A DNA stretch of 7,024 nt from Acidobacteriota bacterium (GCA_003224835.1 QHZX01000210.1:1-7024); one strand, 5' to 3'; shown: positions 1 through 5,741, counted from the stretch's first letter. Translations and numbers: made by a program. The notes: a model not told the origin generated them from the sequence alone.

Positions 1-90
1 GGGCACGAGCTTCGGTTCAATGCGGATCGCTTCTTCCGGGGAAGGCCTTGCCTCGGCAATCTCGTTTGAACTAATAACAATTTTTTCCAT
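1..90 (-). CDS. 5' end of an unrecognised protein (partial, cut by window edge)
   Basis: An open frame begins at an ATG (88-90, read on the minus strand) and is still open after 30 codons at the window edge. It starts MEKIVISSNEI and continues with an acidic, proline-containing stretch (EARPSPEEAIRIEPK). No domain, signal peptide or membrane segment is visible in this short piece, so no function is proposed. The ribosome binding site is weak (a GGA about 7 nt upstream), and the frame stays open upstream to a TAG at 187-189, so a GTG two codons earlier is an alternative start. It lies 203 bases beyond the end of the metallophosphoesterase gene, with a hairpin between them, so it may be a separate transcription unit. 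The gap contains an imperfect repeat (TTGCA at 155-159, TGCAA at 169-173) of unknown meaning. Confidence 0.4.
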   Translation of the reverse strand, partial: MEKIVISSNEIAEARPSPEEAIRIEPKLVP

Positions 91-229
91 GAACACACGT
101 CCAGAAAAACTGGGCCGGGGAAGGTCTAGAGATTCTGCGGAACTTTGTGCGAAATTGCAAGATAAAGATGCAAGGAGAGGATCAATCTAAGCTAATCACC
201 TGAAGAGGAAAGGCCCCTGGTCGAGGAAG

Positions 230-248
230 ACTGGCGGTGATCGCCAGT
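230..248 (-). terminator. Stem-loop after the metallophosphoesterase gene, possible weak terminator
   Basis: A perfect 7-bp inverted repeat, ACTGGCG / CGCCAGT, has a 5-nt loop. It lies about 45 bases past the metallophosphoesterase stop codon in the direction of transcription. The sequence that follows on the minus strand is only mildly pyrimidine-rich (CTTCCTC), with no true U-tract. An intrinsic terminator is therefore possible but not strong; it could also be an mRNA 3'-end stabiliser. Confidence 0.35.
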
Positions 249-293
249 TTCGCGGAGTTTGGATATACAGCACTCTCGGCTGATCGGGAAGTT

Positions 294-1409
294 TTACTCG
301 AACTGCAGCACTACAATCTCAGGATTCGAACCCAGACGCAGGGGAGGGCCCCAGGTGCCGGCGCCGCTCGAGGTGAAGACCTGCATCTTCCCGATACGGC
401 TGAGGCCATACACGAACTGCCGGTATATTCGCCGTGCGATCCAACTCCAGGGAATGAACTGGCCGAGATGGGTGTGACCTGAAAGCTGCAGAGAAACTCC
501 GGCGGCTTCGGCGATTTCCGGATGGTCGGGTGCGTGGGTCACGAGAATGCTTGCCCGCTGACGATCTAACCCGATACGGTTGAGCGCGGCCTGAAAAACT
601 CGGGGCTGCCAAGCGTTGCTGTAAGGCACACCGGCGATCTGCAAACCATCGACTTCAACTTTTTCATTGTTGAGCACGCGAACGCCTGCGGCCGCAACTG
701 CACCCAGATAATGACTGTCGTCGCGAAACTGCTCATGATTTCCGGCTACGAAATAAACCCCGTGAGGCGCCGTGGTCAACTGATTCAGTGGAGCCGCCGC
801 GCGTGCGGCATCGATGGCGGTGCCGTCATACAAATCGCCGGCAATAAAAATCGCGTGAGGCTCTTCGCGCAAAAGGGTAGCAATCATGCGCCGCAGAAAA
901 TTGCCGTTGCGTACGTGTCCTAGATGCAAGTCGCTGATGAGCGCCGCTTTTCGGCCATGCCACGCAGCGGGCAAGTTCGCGAGGCGTACGGTGATGCGCG
1001 TGACTCGCGTCCAACTTGCGTTGAACAGGCCGTAGATCCCGGCCAACATCGCAACTCCAAACAGTAGTTGTACTAAGCGATGGAAGTTTGCAGGCAAGCC
1101 AGTTGAGACTGCGACCGCATAGATGATCCAGCTGAAAACTGCCGCAATGAAAAGGAAACTCAGTAAGCCCGCCCAGACCGCAGCGAGTTTATAGAACGCG
1201 CGAACAGGAGCGTTGGTATAGCGAAAAGCGAGCAGGGAAGCGGGAAGGAAGGTGATGGATAAAAGGCCGAGCCCGATCTTGAGCCATGCCGCGCCGATAG
1301 TATGGCCGCTTGCGGACGAAAAGGTCCATGTTTGATAAAGGAGGAAATGCGCCAGAAAGAGGATAGTCTGCGCAATCACAATAAAAGGAATTAAGCTTCT
1401 TCGTCTCAC
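294..1409 (-). CDS. Membrane-anchored calcineurin-like metallophosphoesterase (YkuE/YaeI type)
   Basis: The protein has 371 aa. The N-terminal part holds about four hydrophobic helices (roughly residues 5-25, 40-62, 73-101 and 111-132), followed by a soluble metallophosphoesterase domain from about residue 150. All signature blocks of the calcineurin-like fold are present: SDLHLGH (D160, H162), GDLYDG (D192), GNHE (N224, H225), THAPDH (H292) and GHTHLGQ (H312, H314). Together they form a complete two-metal site. The start is GTG at 1407-1409: an in-frame TGA lies only six codons upstream and excludes a longer form, and GAGGA lies about 12 nt upstream. The closest family resemblance is to YkuE/YaeI phosphodiesterases. 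Related membrane-associated enzymes include LpxG-type UDP-diacylglucosamine hydrolases, so a lipid or lipid-linked phosphoester substrate is plausible but not demonstrated. It lies 56 bases after hslR on the same strand. Confidence 0.9.
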   Translation of the reverse strand: MRRRSLIPFIVIAQTILFLAHFLLYQTWTFSSASGHTIGAAWLKIGLGLLSITFLPASLLAFRYTNAPVRAFYKLAAVWAGLLSFLFIAAVFSWIIYAVAVSTGLPANFHRLVQLLFGVAMLAGIYGLFNASWTRVTRITVRLANLPAAWHGRKAALISDLHLGHVRNGNFLRRMIATLLREEPHAIFIAGDLYDGTAIDAARAAAPLNQLTTAPHGVYFVAGNHEQFRDDSHYLGAVAAAGVRVLNNEKVEVDGLQIAGVPYSNAWQPRVFQAALNRIGLDRQRASILVTHAPDHPEIAEAAGVSLQLSGHTHLGQFIPWSWIARRIYRQFVYGLSRIGKMQVFTSSGAGTWGPPLRLGSNPEIVVLQFE

Positions 1410-1465
1410 CCTAAATTGGATTCCTCAACACTGCTTTTTGGTGATTTATTTGTGAAGGCAGCGGC

Positions 1466-1846
1466 TCATTTGTCGCCTCTGAACTGGTGGATTCTGCGGC
1501 GGTCACGCTTAGATGGTCTGCCTTGCGGCGCTGGGCTGAAGATCATCCCAGCTTTACGTTCTTGTGCGAGCTTGGCCCTCATTTCCCGGCTGGACTCCGT
1601 TTCGAGATAGAGTGTCTGGGCTACGATTGCAGGACCACGTGTTTCGCTGAGCAGAAGGACTTCTACATCGAAATCGCCGCCCTCGGTCCTGACATGCAAG
1701 AGGTCGCCGATCCGTACCTCACGTGAAGGCTTTGCGGGCTGCTGGTTGAATTGGATCCTGCCGAGATCGCAGGCTCGCGAAGCCAAGCTGCGCGTTTTAA
1801 AAAAACGTGCAGCCCACAGCCATTTGTCGATGCGGATGCCGGGCAT
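1466..1846 (-). CDS. hslR: Hsp15-type S4-domain RNA-binding protein
   Basis: The protein has 126 aa, close to the 133 aa of E. coli Hsp15. An N-terminal S4 domain (about residues 4-65) begins with the characteristic RIDKWLWAARFFKTR and continues with CDLGRIQFN and KPSREVRIGD. The C-terminal tail is basic (RPSKRDRRRIHQFR), matching the RPDKKERR-type tail of Hsp15. In E. coli, Hsp15 binds 50S subunits carrying a stalled nascent chain with tRNA and helps recycle them; this role is carried over from the family. The ATG start has AAGGTA at 1851-1856, well spaced. The gene follows the ferritin with a 56-base gap that contains a 10-bp palindrome (TGCCCGGGCA, 1884-1893), so the two may share a transcript. 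Confidence 0.92.
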   Translation of the reverse strand: MPGIRIDKWLWAARFFKTRSLASRACDLGRIQFNQQPAKPSREVRIGDLLHVRTEGGDFDVEVLLLSETRGPAIVAQTLYLETESSREMRAKLAQERKAGMIFSPAPQGRPSKRDRRRIHQFRGDK

Positions 1847-1902
1847 GATCTACCTTAATAATAAAGGTGAATGAGTGGGTTTCTGCCCGGGCAGCTCCAG
1901 CC

Positions 1903-2406
1903 TTAACCAGCCTTGCGCAATCGGGTTTGCGGGCCAGCGCTAACATCCGGAACATCTTCGCCCAGTGCGGTTGCCAGATCGATCTGATGGTCCTGCTCCT
2001 GCACCAGGATTTGGCGAATCTGTTCCGCCATGGCGTATTCTCCCAGCGCCTCGCATTGCCGGATGCGGTCTCGATAATTGCGAATGGTTTCGTTTTCATT
2101 TTCGAGATCGAACCGCAGCATCTCCTTCGGATCTTCGGATGTGCGCACCGGCTTGGGCGTGACCGCAGGCATCTTGCCGAGATAATCGATCTGCCGCGAA
2201 ATCGTCAGGGCGTGATCGAGCTCCTGCTTGGCATGGATTTGGAGTTGGGAGGCGATGTCCATGTATTCGGCACCGCTGAGCACCTGGGAATAAACCACGT
2301 AGGCAATGATGGCTTGGTATTCGCGCGAGAGGTCTTCGTTCAACAGCTCCGCGAGACGGTCGCGGGAAACTTCGATTTCGGTTGTGGCGGATCCGGTGTC
2401 CGGCAT
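1903..2406 (-). CDS. Bacterioferritin-like ferritin with complete diiron site, probably heme-free
   Basis: The protein has 167 aa and a four-helix-bundle pattern. The ferroxidase ligands sit at almost exact bacterioferritin spacing: E29 (SREYQ), E62 and H65 (ELDH), E104 (within LENENE), E137 and H140 (EQDH). In E. coli Bfr the equivalents are E18, E51, H54, E94, E127 and H130, so the intervals 33/3/43/33/3 become 33/3/42/33/3 here. The position next to the second-helix Glu, which is the heme-ligating Met52 in Bfr, is Leu63. Heme binding at a Bfr-type site is therefore unlikely. Expected role: iron oxidation and storage or oxidative-stress protection in the cytoplasm. The chosen start is the ATG at 2404-2406, preceded by an AAGGAG at 7-nt spacing. 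An ATG 14 codons further upstream has no comparable site. Two inverted repeats lie upstream and may regulate it. A DUF892 or other rubrerythrin-like family member is the alternative. Confidence 0.88.
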   Translation of the reverse strand: MPDTGSATTEIEVSRDRLAELLNEDLSREYQAIIAYVVYSQVLSGAEYMDIASQLQIHAKQELDHALTISRQIDYLGKMPAVTPKPVRTSEDPKEMLRFDLENENETIRNYRDRIRQCEALGEYAMAEQIRQILVQEQDHQIDLATALGEDVPDVSAGPQTRLRKAG

Positions 2407-2413
2407 TTTCTGT

Positions 2414-2419
2414 CTCCTT
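2414..2419 (-). promoter_or_regulatory. Ribosome binding site that fixes the ferritin start
   Basis: AAGGAG on the minus strand ends 7 nt before the ATG at 2406. It supports the 167-aa ferritin over the 181-aa form starting at 2448, because the extra residues (MGTGNQFKFARRQK) would be encoded by this leader. Confidence 0.8.
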
Positions 2420-2478
2420 GCAAATTTGAACTGGTTTCCTGTCCCCACTAAGATGCGAGAGCTTGGATCACGGCAGCG

Positions 2479-2492
2479 AGAATGAGCATTCT
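2479..2492. promoter_or_regulatory. Perfect palindrome upstream of the ferritin gene
   Basis: AGAATG-AG-CATTCT has 6-bp arms around a 2-bp centre. It lies about 73-86 bases upstream of the ferritin start. The arms loosely recall the GAGAAT/ATTCTC half-sites of Fur-type boxes, but the spacing is not the standard one. It is a candidate operator for the iron-storage gene; this is inference only. Confidence 0.4.
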
Positions 2493-2493
2493 T

Positions 2494-2517
2494 CTGTAAA
2501 TGGATTTCGGTTTACAG
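2494..2517. repeat. Inverted repeat between the DUF1348 and ferritin genes
   Basis: A perfect inverted repeat, CTGTAAA-N10-TTTACAG, starts 2 bases past the stop codon of the DUF1348 gene and abuts the AGAATGAGCATTCT palindrome. It has no U-tract, so it is not a typical intrinsic terminator. Half-site centres are 17 bases apart, which would also fit a dimeric repressor site for the downstream ferritin gene. Confidence 0.45.
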
Positions 2518-2519
2518 CG

Positions 2520-2999
2520 CTAAAGACCGAGCTCGCTCAACCCGGGATGACCTTCGGGACGGGGACCTAACGGCCAATGATAGAGCCGGTCTTGCTCTTT
2601 AATTGCGAGATCATTAATGCTGGCGTGACGGAATTTCATCAGTCCACTGGCATCAAACTCCCACATTTCGTTTCCGTATGACCGGAACCATTGACCGGAT
2701 GGATCGTGGGATTCATAGGCGAAGCGGACCGCAATGCGATTTTCGTCAAAAGCCCATAACTCTTTAATGAGGCGGTAGTCGAGTTCCTTCGACCACTTGC
2801 GAGCGAGAAAGGCGATGATCTGGTCGCGGCCGGTGATGAACTCGGAGCGATTGCGCCAGCGACTGTCAGGCGTGTAGCCACGCGCGACCTGGTCAGGGTT
2901 GCGTAAGTTCCAGTTGTTCTCGGCGGCACGCACTTTCATTGCGGCGGTTTCGCTAGTGAAAGGTGGAGCGAGATTCGGAGGGGAAGGCATTGCGTTCAT
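2520..2999 (-). CDS. DUF1348 / NTF2-like (SnoaL-type) protein
   Basis: The protein has 159 aa, the usual size for this family, in a single alpha+beta NTF2-like domain. The conserved blocks I recognise are PPFTSETAAMKVRAAE (12-27), YTPDSRWRNRSEF (42-54), TGRDQIIAFLARKW (56-69), ELDYRLIKELWAF (72-84), RFAYESHD (92-99), GQWFRSYGNEMWEFD (102-116) and the C-terminal WPLGPRPEGHPGLSELGL. No signal peptide is present, so it is cytoplasmic. NTF2-like proteins bind small hydrophobic ligands or act as isomerases and hydrolases, but the substrate of the DUF1348 branch is not known to me. The start at 2997-2999 lacks a Shine-Dalgarno sequence, and the ATG sits in the loop of a perfect inverted repeat. A second in-frame ATG (codon 4) and a third (codon 21) exist, but codon 21 would remove conserved residues. 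The gene follows the RidA protein by 51 bases. Confidence 0.88.
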   Translation of the reverse strand: MNAMPSPPNLAPPFTSETAAMKVRAAENNWNLRNPDQVARGYTPDSRWRNRSEFITGRDQIIAFLARKWSKELDYRLIKELWAFDENRIAVRFAYESHDPSGQWFRSYGNEMWEFDASGLMKFRHASINDLAIKEQDRLYHWPLGPRPEGHPGLSELGL

Positions 3000-3008
3000 A
3001 ACGCAATG
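2988..3008. promoter_or_regulatory. 9-bp perfect inverted repeat with the DUF1348 start codon as its loop
   Basis: CATTGCGTT and AACGCAATG flank a 3-base loop that, on the minus strand, is exactly the ATG start of the DUF1348 gene. The right arm also supplies the next in-frame ATG (codon 4). As RNA it could present or hide the start codon; as DNA it could be a repressor site. A weak -10-like TAACAT (3006-3011) lies 6 nt before the ATG and would fit a leaderless transcript, but no good -35 is seen. Confidence 0.5.
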
Positions 3009-3050
3009 TTAAACCCGAGAGGGATCAGTCCCGTCCGACAAGTTACGGGA

Positions 3051-4193
3051 TCATTTGCCGGAAGCAGCGTGCCGTCGAATGGCAATCAGCGAGACCTGCT
3101 CGAGCCCGGGAAAGTGATCCTCTTTATCGGCTTTGCGCTCGGTCGGTGCAATCTGTTGGACCGCGGTGGTCGCGGGCTTAACATCGCCAAAATACTCGGC
3201 GTAGATCTCGTCAAAGGCTTGCTGGTCCGATAAATCGTCTAAATAGATGTTGGTGGAGACAACCTGGTCGAAGGTCATATCGGCTTCTTCAAGATTGTCG
3301 AGCAGATTGCGCATGGTCTGGCGAAGCTGATGTTGCGTGGTGGTCGCGTAAACGCCGCCGTGCGGGCCGGGAATAAAGCCGTCTTTCGCGGAACAATACA
3401 AGGTGTCTCCGGCAAAAACACACGGGCTTGCGGTCGGGCTGGGAGGCATGTTTTTTGGGCGCACAGACTGGCGTTGGTTGAGAGCACGGACAGCTACGCC
3501 GGTGTACTCGATGTGCGCCCCACCGGGCACGCCGGACACATCGATTGTGGCCCGGGCTGGGGTGTTGCCGAATTCAAAACGCCGTGCGTAATGCTCATTC
3601 ATAATCCGGTGCGGGACTTCAGAAGTCAGATAGGGATTGACGAAAACCATGTTGGCGAGATCCATGCCGGCCGCTTTCAGCACTGCCTGCATGCGGTCGA
3701 GCGCAAGATCAACCTGTGCTGCGGGATCGTCCGGAACCTTGCCTGTTATGGGATCGCTGCCAAGCATGCCGGAGACGAAAAGCCGATCGTGAGTGAGCAT
3801 GCCGGGCGAAGCTGATTCGGTTGATTTGAAGTTCGGCGGGGAGATGGCGCGACGTTCGCTCAAATTGCGAACTGCGACGGCATTGATTTCAATGGGCGAG
3901 TCGGGAACACGGGCAACGCCGAGTACGGCCCGGGCCGGCGGCATCTTGGAGAAATAGGCGCGGAAGACGGTGTTCACTTCGTCGTACTTGCCGATGTCCT
4001 CGAGATAGACTTGGGTGTAAACGATGTGATCCATATTCATGTAGAGGTAATCTCCGGCATCGACGGCGGATGAGGAAAAGCGATTTGTGTGAGCGGAAGC
4101 CTGGGGCGGGTTGACAGCGTGGATTGCCTCCTGAGCCAAGAGGTTTGAGGAAAGGAGAAGACCAATGAACAAGCATCCCGGTTGAATTTTCAT
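3051..4193 (-). CDS. Exported protein with three RidA (YjgF/YER057c/UK114) domains, first one truncated
   Basis: The protein has 380 aa from the chosen ATG (4191-4193). It begins with a Sec-type signal, MKIQPGCLFIGLLLSSNLLAQ, with probable cleavage after residue 20. Domain 1 (about 38-110) keeps the C-terminal half of a RidA fold (YTQVYLEDIGKYDEVN, PPARAVLGVARVP, IEINAVAV) but jumps from GDYLYM straight to MDHIVY, lacking about 37 residues. Domain 2 (about 118-239) is complete, with LFVSGMLGSDP and TPARATIDVSGVP. Domain 3 (about 243-375) is full length but has KPATTAV where the conserved Arg should be. The arginine corresponding to RidA Arg105 is therefore R88 and R214 in domains 1 and 2, and Thr in domain 3. 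The acidic residue near the end of the fold is kept in domains 1 and 2 (E102, E229). RidA proteins hydrolyse enamine/imine intermediates from PLP enzymes. The gene lies 145 bases after a PLP-enzyme gene. The frame is open to 4397, but that extension overlaps the upstream gene and hides the signal peptide. A GTG six codons earlier is an alternative start. Confidence 0.85.
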   Translation of the reverse strand: MKIQPGCLFIGLLLSSNLLAQEAIHAVNPPQASAHTNRFSSSAVDAGDYLYMNMDHIVYTQVYLEDIGKYDEVNTVFRAYFSKMPPARAVLGVARVPDSPIEINAVAVRNLSERRAISPPNFKSTESASPGMLTHDRLFVSGMLGSDPITGKVPDDPAAQVDLALDRMQAVLKAAGMDLANMVFVNPYLTSEVPHRIMNEHYARRFEFGNTPARATIDVSGVPGGAHIEYTGVAVRALNQRQSVRPKNMPPSPTASPCVFAGDTLYCSAKDGFIPGPHGGVYATTTQHQLRQTMRNLLDNLEEADMTFDQVVSTNIYLDDLSDQQAFDEIYAEYFGDVKPATTAVQQIAPTERKADKEDHFPGLEQVSLIAIRRHAASGK

Positions 4194-4301
4194 ATGGCGT
4201 GTTCTCACGAAAATGGTTCTTGTAATTGTGACTGCGATCTCGATGACGCTTTGCAAACCTGCACCAGGACTAATTTCACACCAAGAGCCCTTGACCGCAG
4301 A

Positions 4302-4338
4302 GTTCGCGCGAGGATGACTGACAGCTCGCACGGCGAAC
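4302..4338 (-). repeat. Bulged 11-bp stem-loop between the PLP-enzyme and RidA genes
   Basis: GTTCGC (4302-4307) pairs with GCGAAC (4333-4338), and GCGAG (4308-4312) pairs with CTCGC (4325-4329), leaving a 3-nt bulge (4330-4332) and a 12-nt loop. It begins on the base directly after the TAG stop (4339-4341) of the PLP enzyme. No U-tract follows, so an intrinsic terminator is unlikely. It may be an intercistronic element that stabilises or separates the two messages. Confidence 0.45.
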
Positions 4339-5622
4339 CTAGGCAGCTGCTTTTTTTTGCGCCGCACGCAAAACGGCCCGCAATCTCTGTCCGGCAATAA
4401 TTTCCTCGCCAGGTTGAATGGTCATTGAAACCAGTTCGATGTGGTCTGGCACCTTTTCTTCTTTGCGATTGGGATTACCTTCGCGGACTGCTTTCACCAG
4501 ACTCGGATTATCCGCGCCAAGCACTTCGATGACGGGATCCCCGGCGCGCAGCTCCTGCACACAATCCATAATGCTGAATTTCCAAGCCTGCTGGTCCCAT
4601 GAGACCCGCAGCGTGGGATAACGGTTACCATCGTCGGGAGTGTAAACGTCAGTCTTCACTCCGGGAACTGTGTCCACCAATTTGCGAATGCGGTCGATGC
4701 GCCCGTTCCATTCGGCATAGAGTTTTTTTGGATCGATCTTCATCCAGGTTTCGAGCGCGGTGAGACAACCAATGATTTCTTCTTTGCCGACTTTCATTGG
4801 CCGGCATACCGCTCCTTCTCGCGGGTTGCAATTCATCAGGGCCGCCTCGATCAGGTCTTTGCGGCCGAGCAGCAATCCGCTGCATTGCGGCCCACAGAGG
4901 CCCTTTCCACCGGAGAAACAATAAAGGTCGATGCCCATCTTTGCGTAGAGCCTGGCGTTCTCGGCGGGCGGAATGCCTGCGGCGTCATCGAGCAACATGG
5001 GAACCTTGTGATCTTTCGCAATCGCCAATTGTTGCTGTAATTTGTCACCCAAATCGGTGGTGTAAATCATTGCGGTATTTTCGTTAATGGCGTTGGTGAG
5101 TTCTTCGGGGGAATACGCGAGAACCAGCTTGGCCCCGGTCAGACGGATAGCGCTGTCGAAAGCGCTTCGCCCGCCGGCCATGATGACTTCATGCTTCATG
5201 CCAGTGGTGTCGGGGAGTTGCCAGATATATTTGTCGTCGGTGCCGGCCATGCAGGCGGCGGTTGCGGCAGAGAGCGCGCCAGCTGCGCCGGAGGTGACAA
5301 TTCCGGATTCTGCGCCGGTCAATTCGGACAGGCGGTGTCCCACAGCGCGCTGCAGGTCGAACATGTTTACGAAATGCGCAGCAGCATCGATCTGCGCCTG
5401 GCGGACCTCAGGAAATTCGAGAGTTCCGCTGAGATAAGTCCAAGTGCCTCGGCAATTGATAACGGTTTTAACTCCGAGGCGAGTGTAGACATTCCGGCGC
5501 GGATTTTTCCCGACCGCCGTGGCTGCTTGCGCGTATACCTCGCGCGCTGCGATCTGGCTCAGCAACGGGGTAGCAGCCAAGAATTTGAAAAACGACCGGC
5601 GGCTCGAATTCTGAATCCGCAT
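4339..5622 (-). CDS. Tat-exported SelA-like PLP-dependent enzyme (aminotransferase class V fold)
   Basis: The protein has 427 aa. The N-terminus carries a textbook twin-arginine signal: SRRSFFKF (7-14), a hydrophobic stretch, then a VYAQA site near residue 30. The mature part is a fold-type I PLP enzyme of the SelA / D-glucosaminate-6-phosphate ammonia-lyase type: VINCRGTWTYLSG (54-66), the cofactor phosphate loop VTSGAAGALSAAT (109-121), the aspartate block LLDDAAG (211-217), and the Schiff-base lysine K240 in CFSGGKGLCGPQ. Related enzymes eliminate ammonia from amino sugars or beta-substituted amino acids. The substrate cannot be read from sequence, and true selenocysteine synthase is unlikely for an exported protein. 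Tat export suits an enzyme that must bind PLP in the cytoplasm before crossing the membrane. The start has AGGAGG 8 nt upstream. The gene ends with an A8 run inside AQKKAAA. The RidA gene follows. Confidence 0.87.
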   Translation of the reverse strand: MRIQNSSRRSFFKFLAATPLLSQIAAREVYAQAATAVGKNPRRNVYTRLGVKTVINCRGTWTYLSGTLEFPEVRQAQIDAAAHFVNMFDLQRAVGHRLSELTGAESGIVTSGAAGALSAATAACMAGTDDKYIWQLPDTTGMKHEVIMAGGRSAFDSAIRLTGAKLVLAYSPEELTNAINENTAMIYTTDLGDKLQQQLAIAKDHKVPMLLDDAAGIPPAENARLYAKMGIDLYCFSGGKGLCGPQCSGLLLGRKDLIEAALMNCNPREGAVCRPMKVGKEEIIGCLTALETWMKIDPKKLYAEWNGRIDRIRKLVDTVPGVKTDVYTPDDGNRYPTLRVSWDQQAWKFSIMDCVQELRAGDPVIEVLGADNPSLVKAVREGNPNRKEEKVPDHIELVSMTIQPGEEIIAGQRLRAVLRAAQKKAAA

Positions 5623-5630
5623 TACGTGTA

Positions 5631-5636
5631 CCTCCT
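5631..5636 (-). promoter_or_regulatory. Strong ribosome binding site of the PLP enzyme
   Basis: A perfect AGGAGG on the minus strand lies 8 nt before the ATG at 5620-5622. It fixes the start, so the twin-arginine motif falls at residues 8-9, as expected for a Tat signal. Confidence 0.85.
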
Positions 5637-5712
5637 CGATAATTTCTTAGGCAGTATTGTGCTCGTTCGAAGGATGGGAAACTGGAATGGATCGGTATAT
5701 CACAGAATCTGC

Positions 5713-5741
5713 TTGACGCAAATCGAAATCTTTCGTTTTAT
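5713..5741 (+). promoter_or_regulatory. Candidate sigma-70 promoter of the DUF4380 gene
   Basis: A -35-like TTGACG (5713-5718) and a -10-like TTTTAT (5736-5741) are separated by 17 bases and lie about 75 bases upstream of the DUF4380 start. They match the consensus hexamers at 5/6 and 4/6 positions. The 5623-5817 divergent region also holds two copies of TTTCGTTT (5731-5738, 5751-5758), 20 bases apart. I found no convincing promoter for the minus-strand PLP-enzyme gene in this region. Confidence 0.4.
5724..5735. promoter_or_regulatory. Inverted repeat inside the candidate promoter spacer, possible operator
   Basis: CGAAA-TC-TTTCG is a perfect 5-bp inverted repeat placed between the proposed -35 and -10 boxes. 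It ends directly before the -10, where a bound dimeric repressor would block polymerase. Similar short A/T-core palindromes occur in LacI- and GntR-type operators, but the regulator is unknown. Confidence 0.35.

Noticed and set aside
1884..1893. Palindrome TGCCCGGGCA between the ferritin and hslR genes
   Set aside because: It has no room for a loop and no U-tract; short GC palindromes of this size are expected by chance in GC-rich DNA.
2407..2448. Ferritin start 14 codons upstream (181-aa form)
   Set aside because: The perfectly spaced AAGGAG for the downstream ATG lies inside this extension, and the extra residues resemble a translated leader.
1867..2451. A 194-codon plus-strand open frame opposite the ferritin gene
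   Set aside because: It mirrors the ferritin frame almost exactly, has no recognisable domain, and the opposite strand has a full set of diiron ligands plus a good ribosome binding site.
3017..3034. Small repeat GGGA-TCAG-TCCC after the RidA gene as a terminator
   Set aside because: The stem is only 4 bp and there is no T-run on the minus strand, too weak to annotate.
3330..3815. A 161-codon plus-strand open frame opposite the RidA gene
   Set aside because: Composition is atypical (many Gly, His and Arg) with no domain, while the minus strand encodes conserved RidA blocks through the same region.
4194..4397. N-terminal extension of the RidA protein to 448 aa
   Set aside because: It would overlap the end of the PLP-enzyme gene, and it places a clear signal peptide 68 residues inside the protein. 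It is kept only as a slippage hypothesis.
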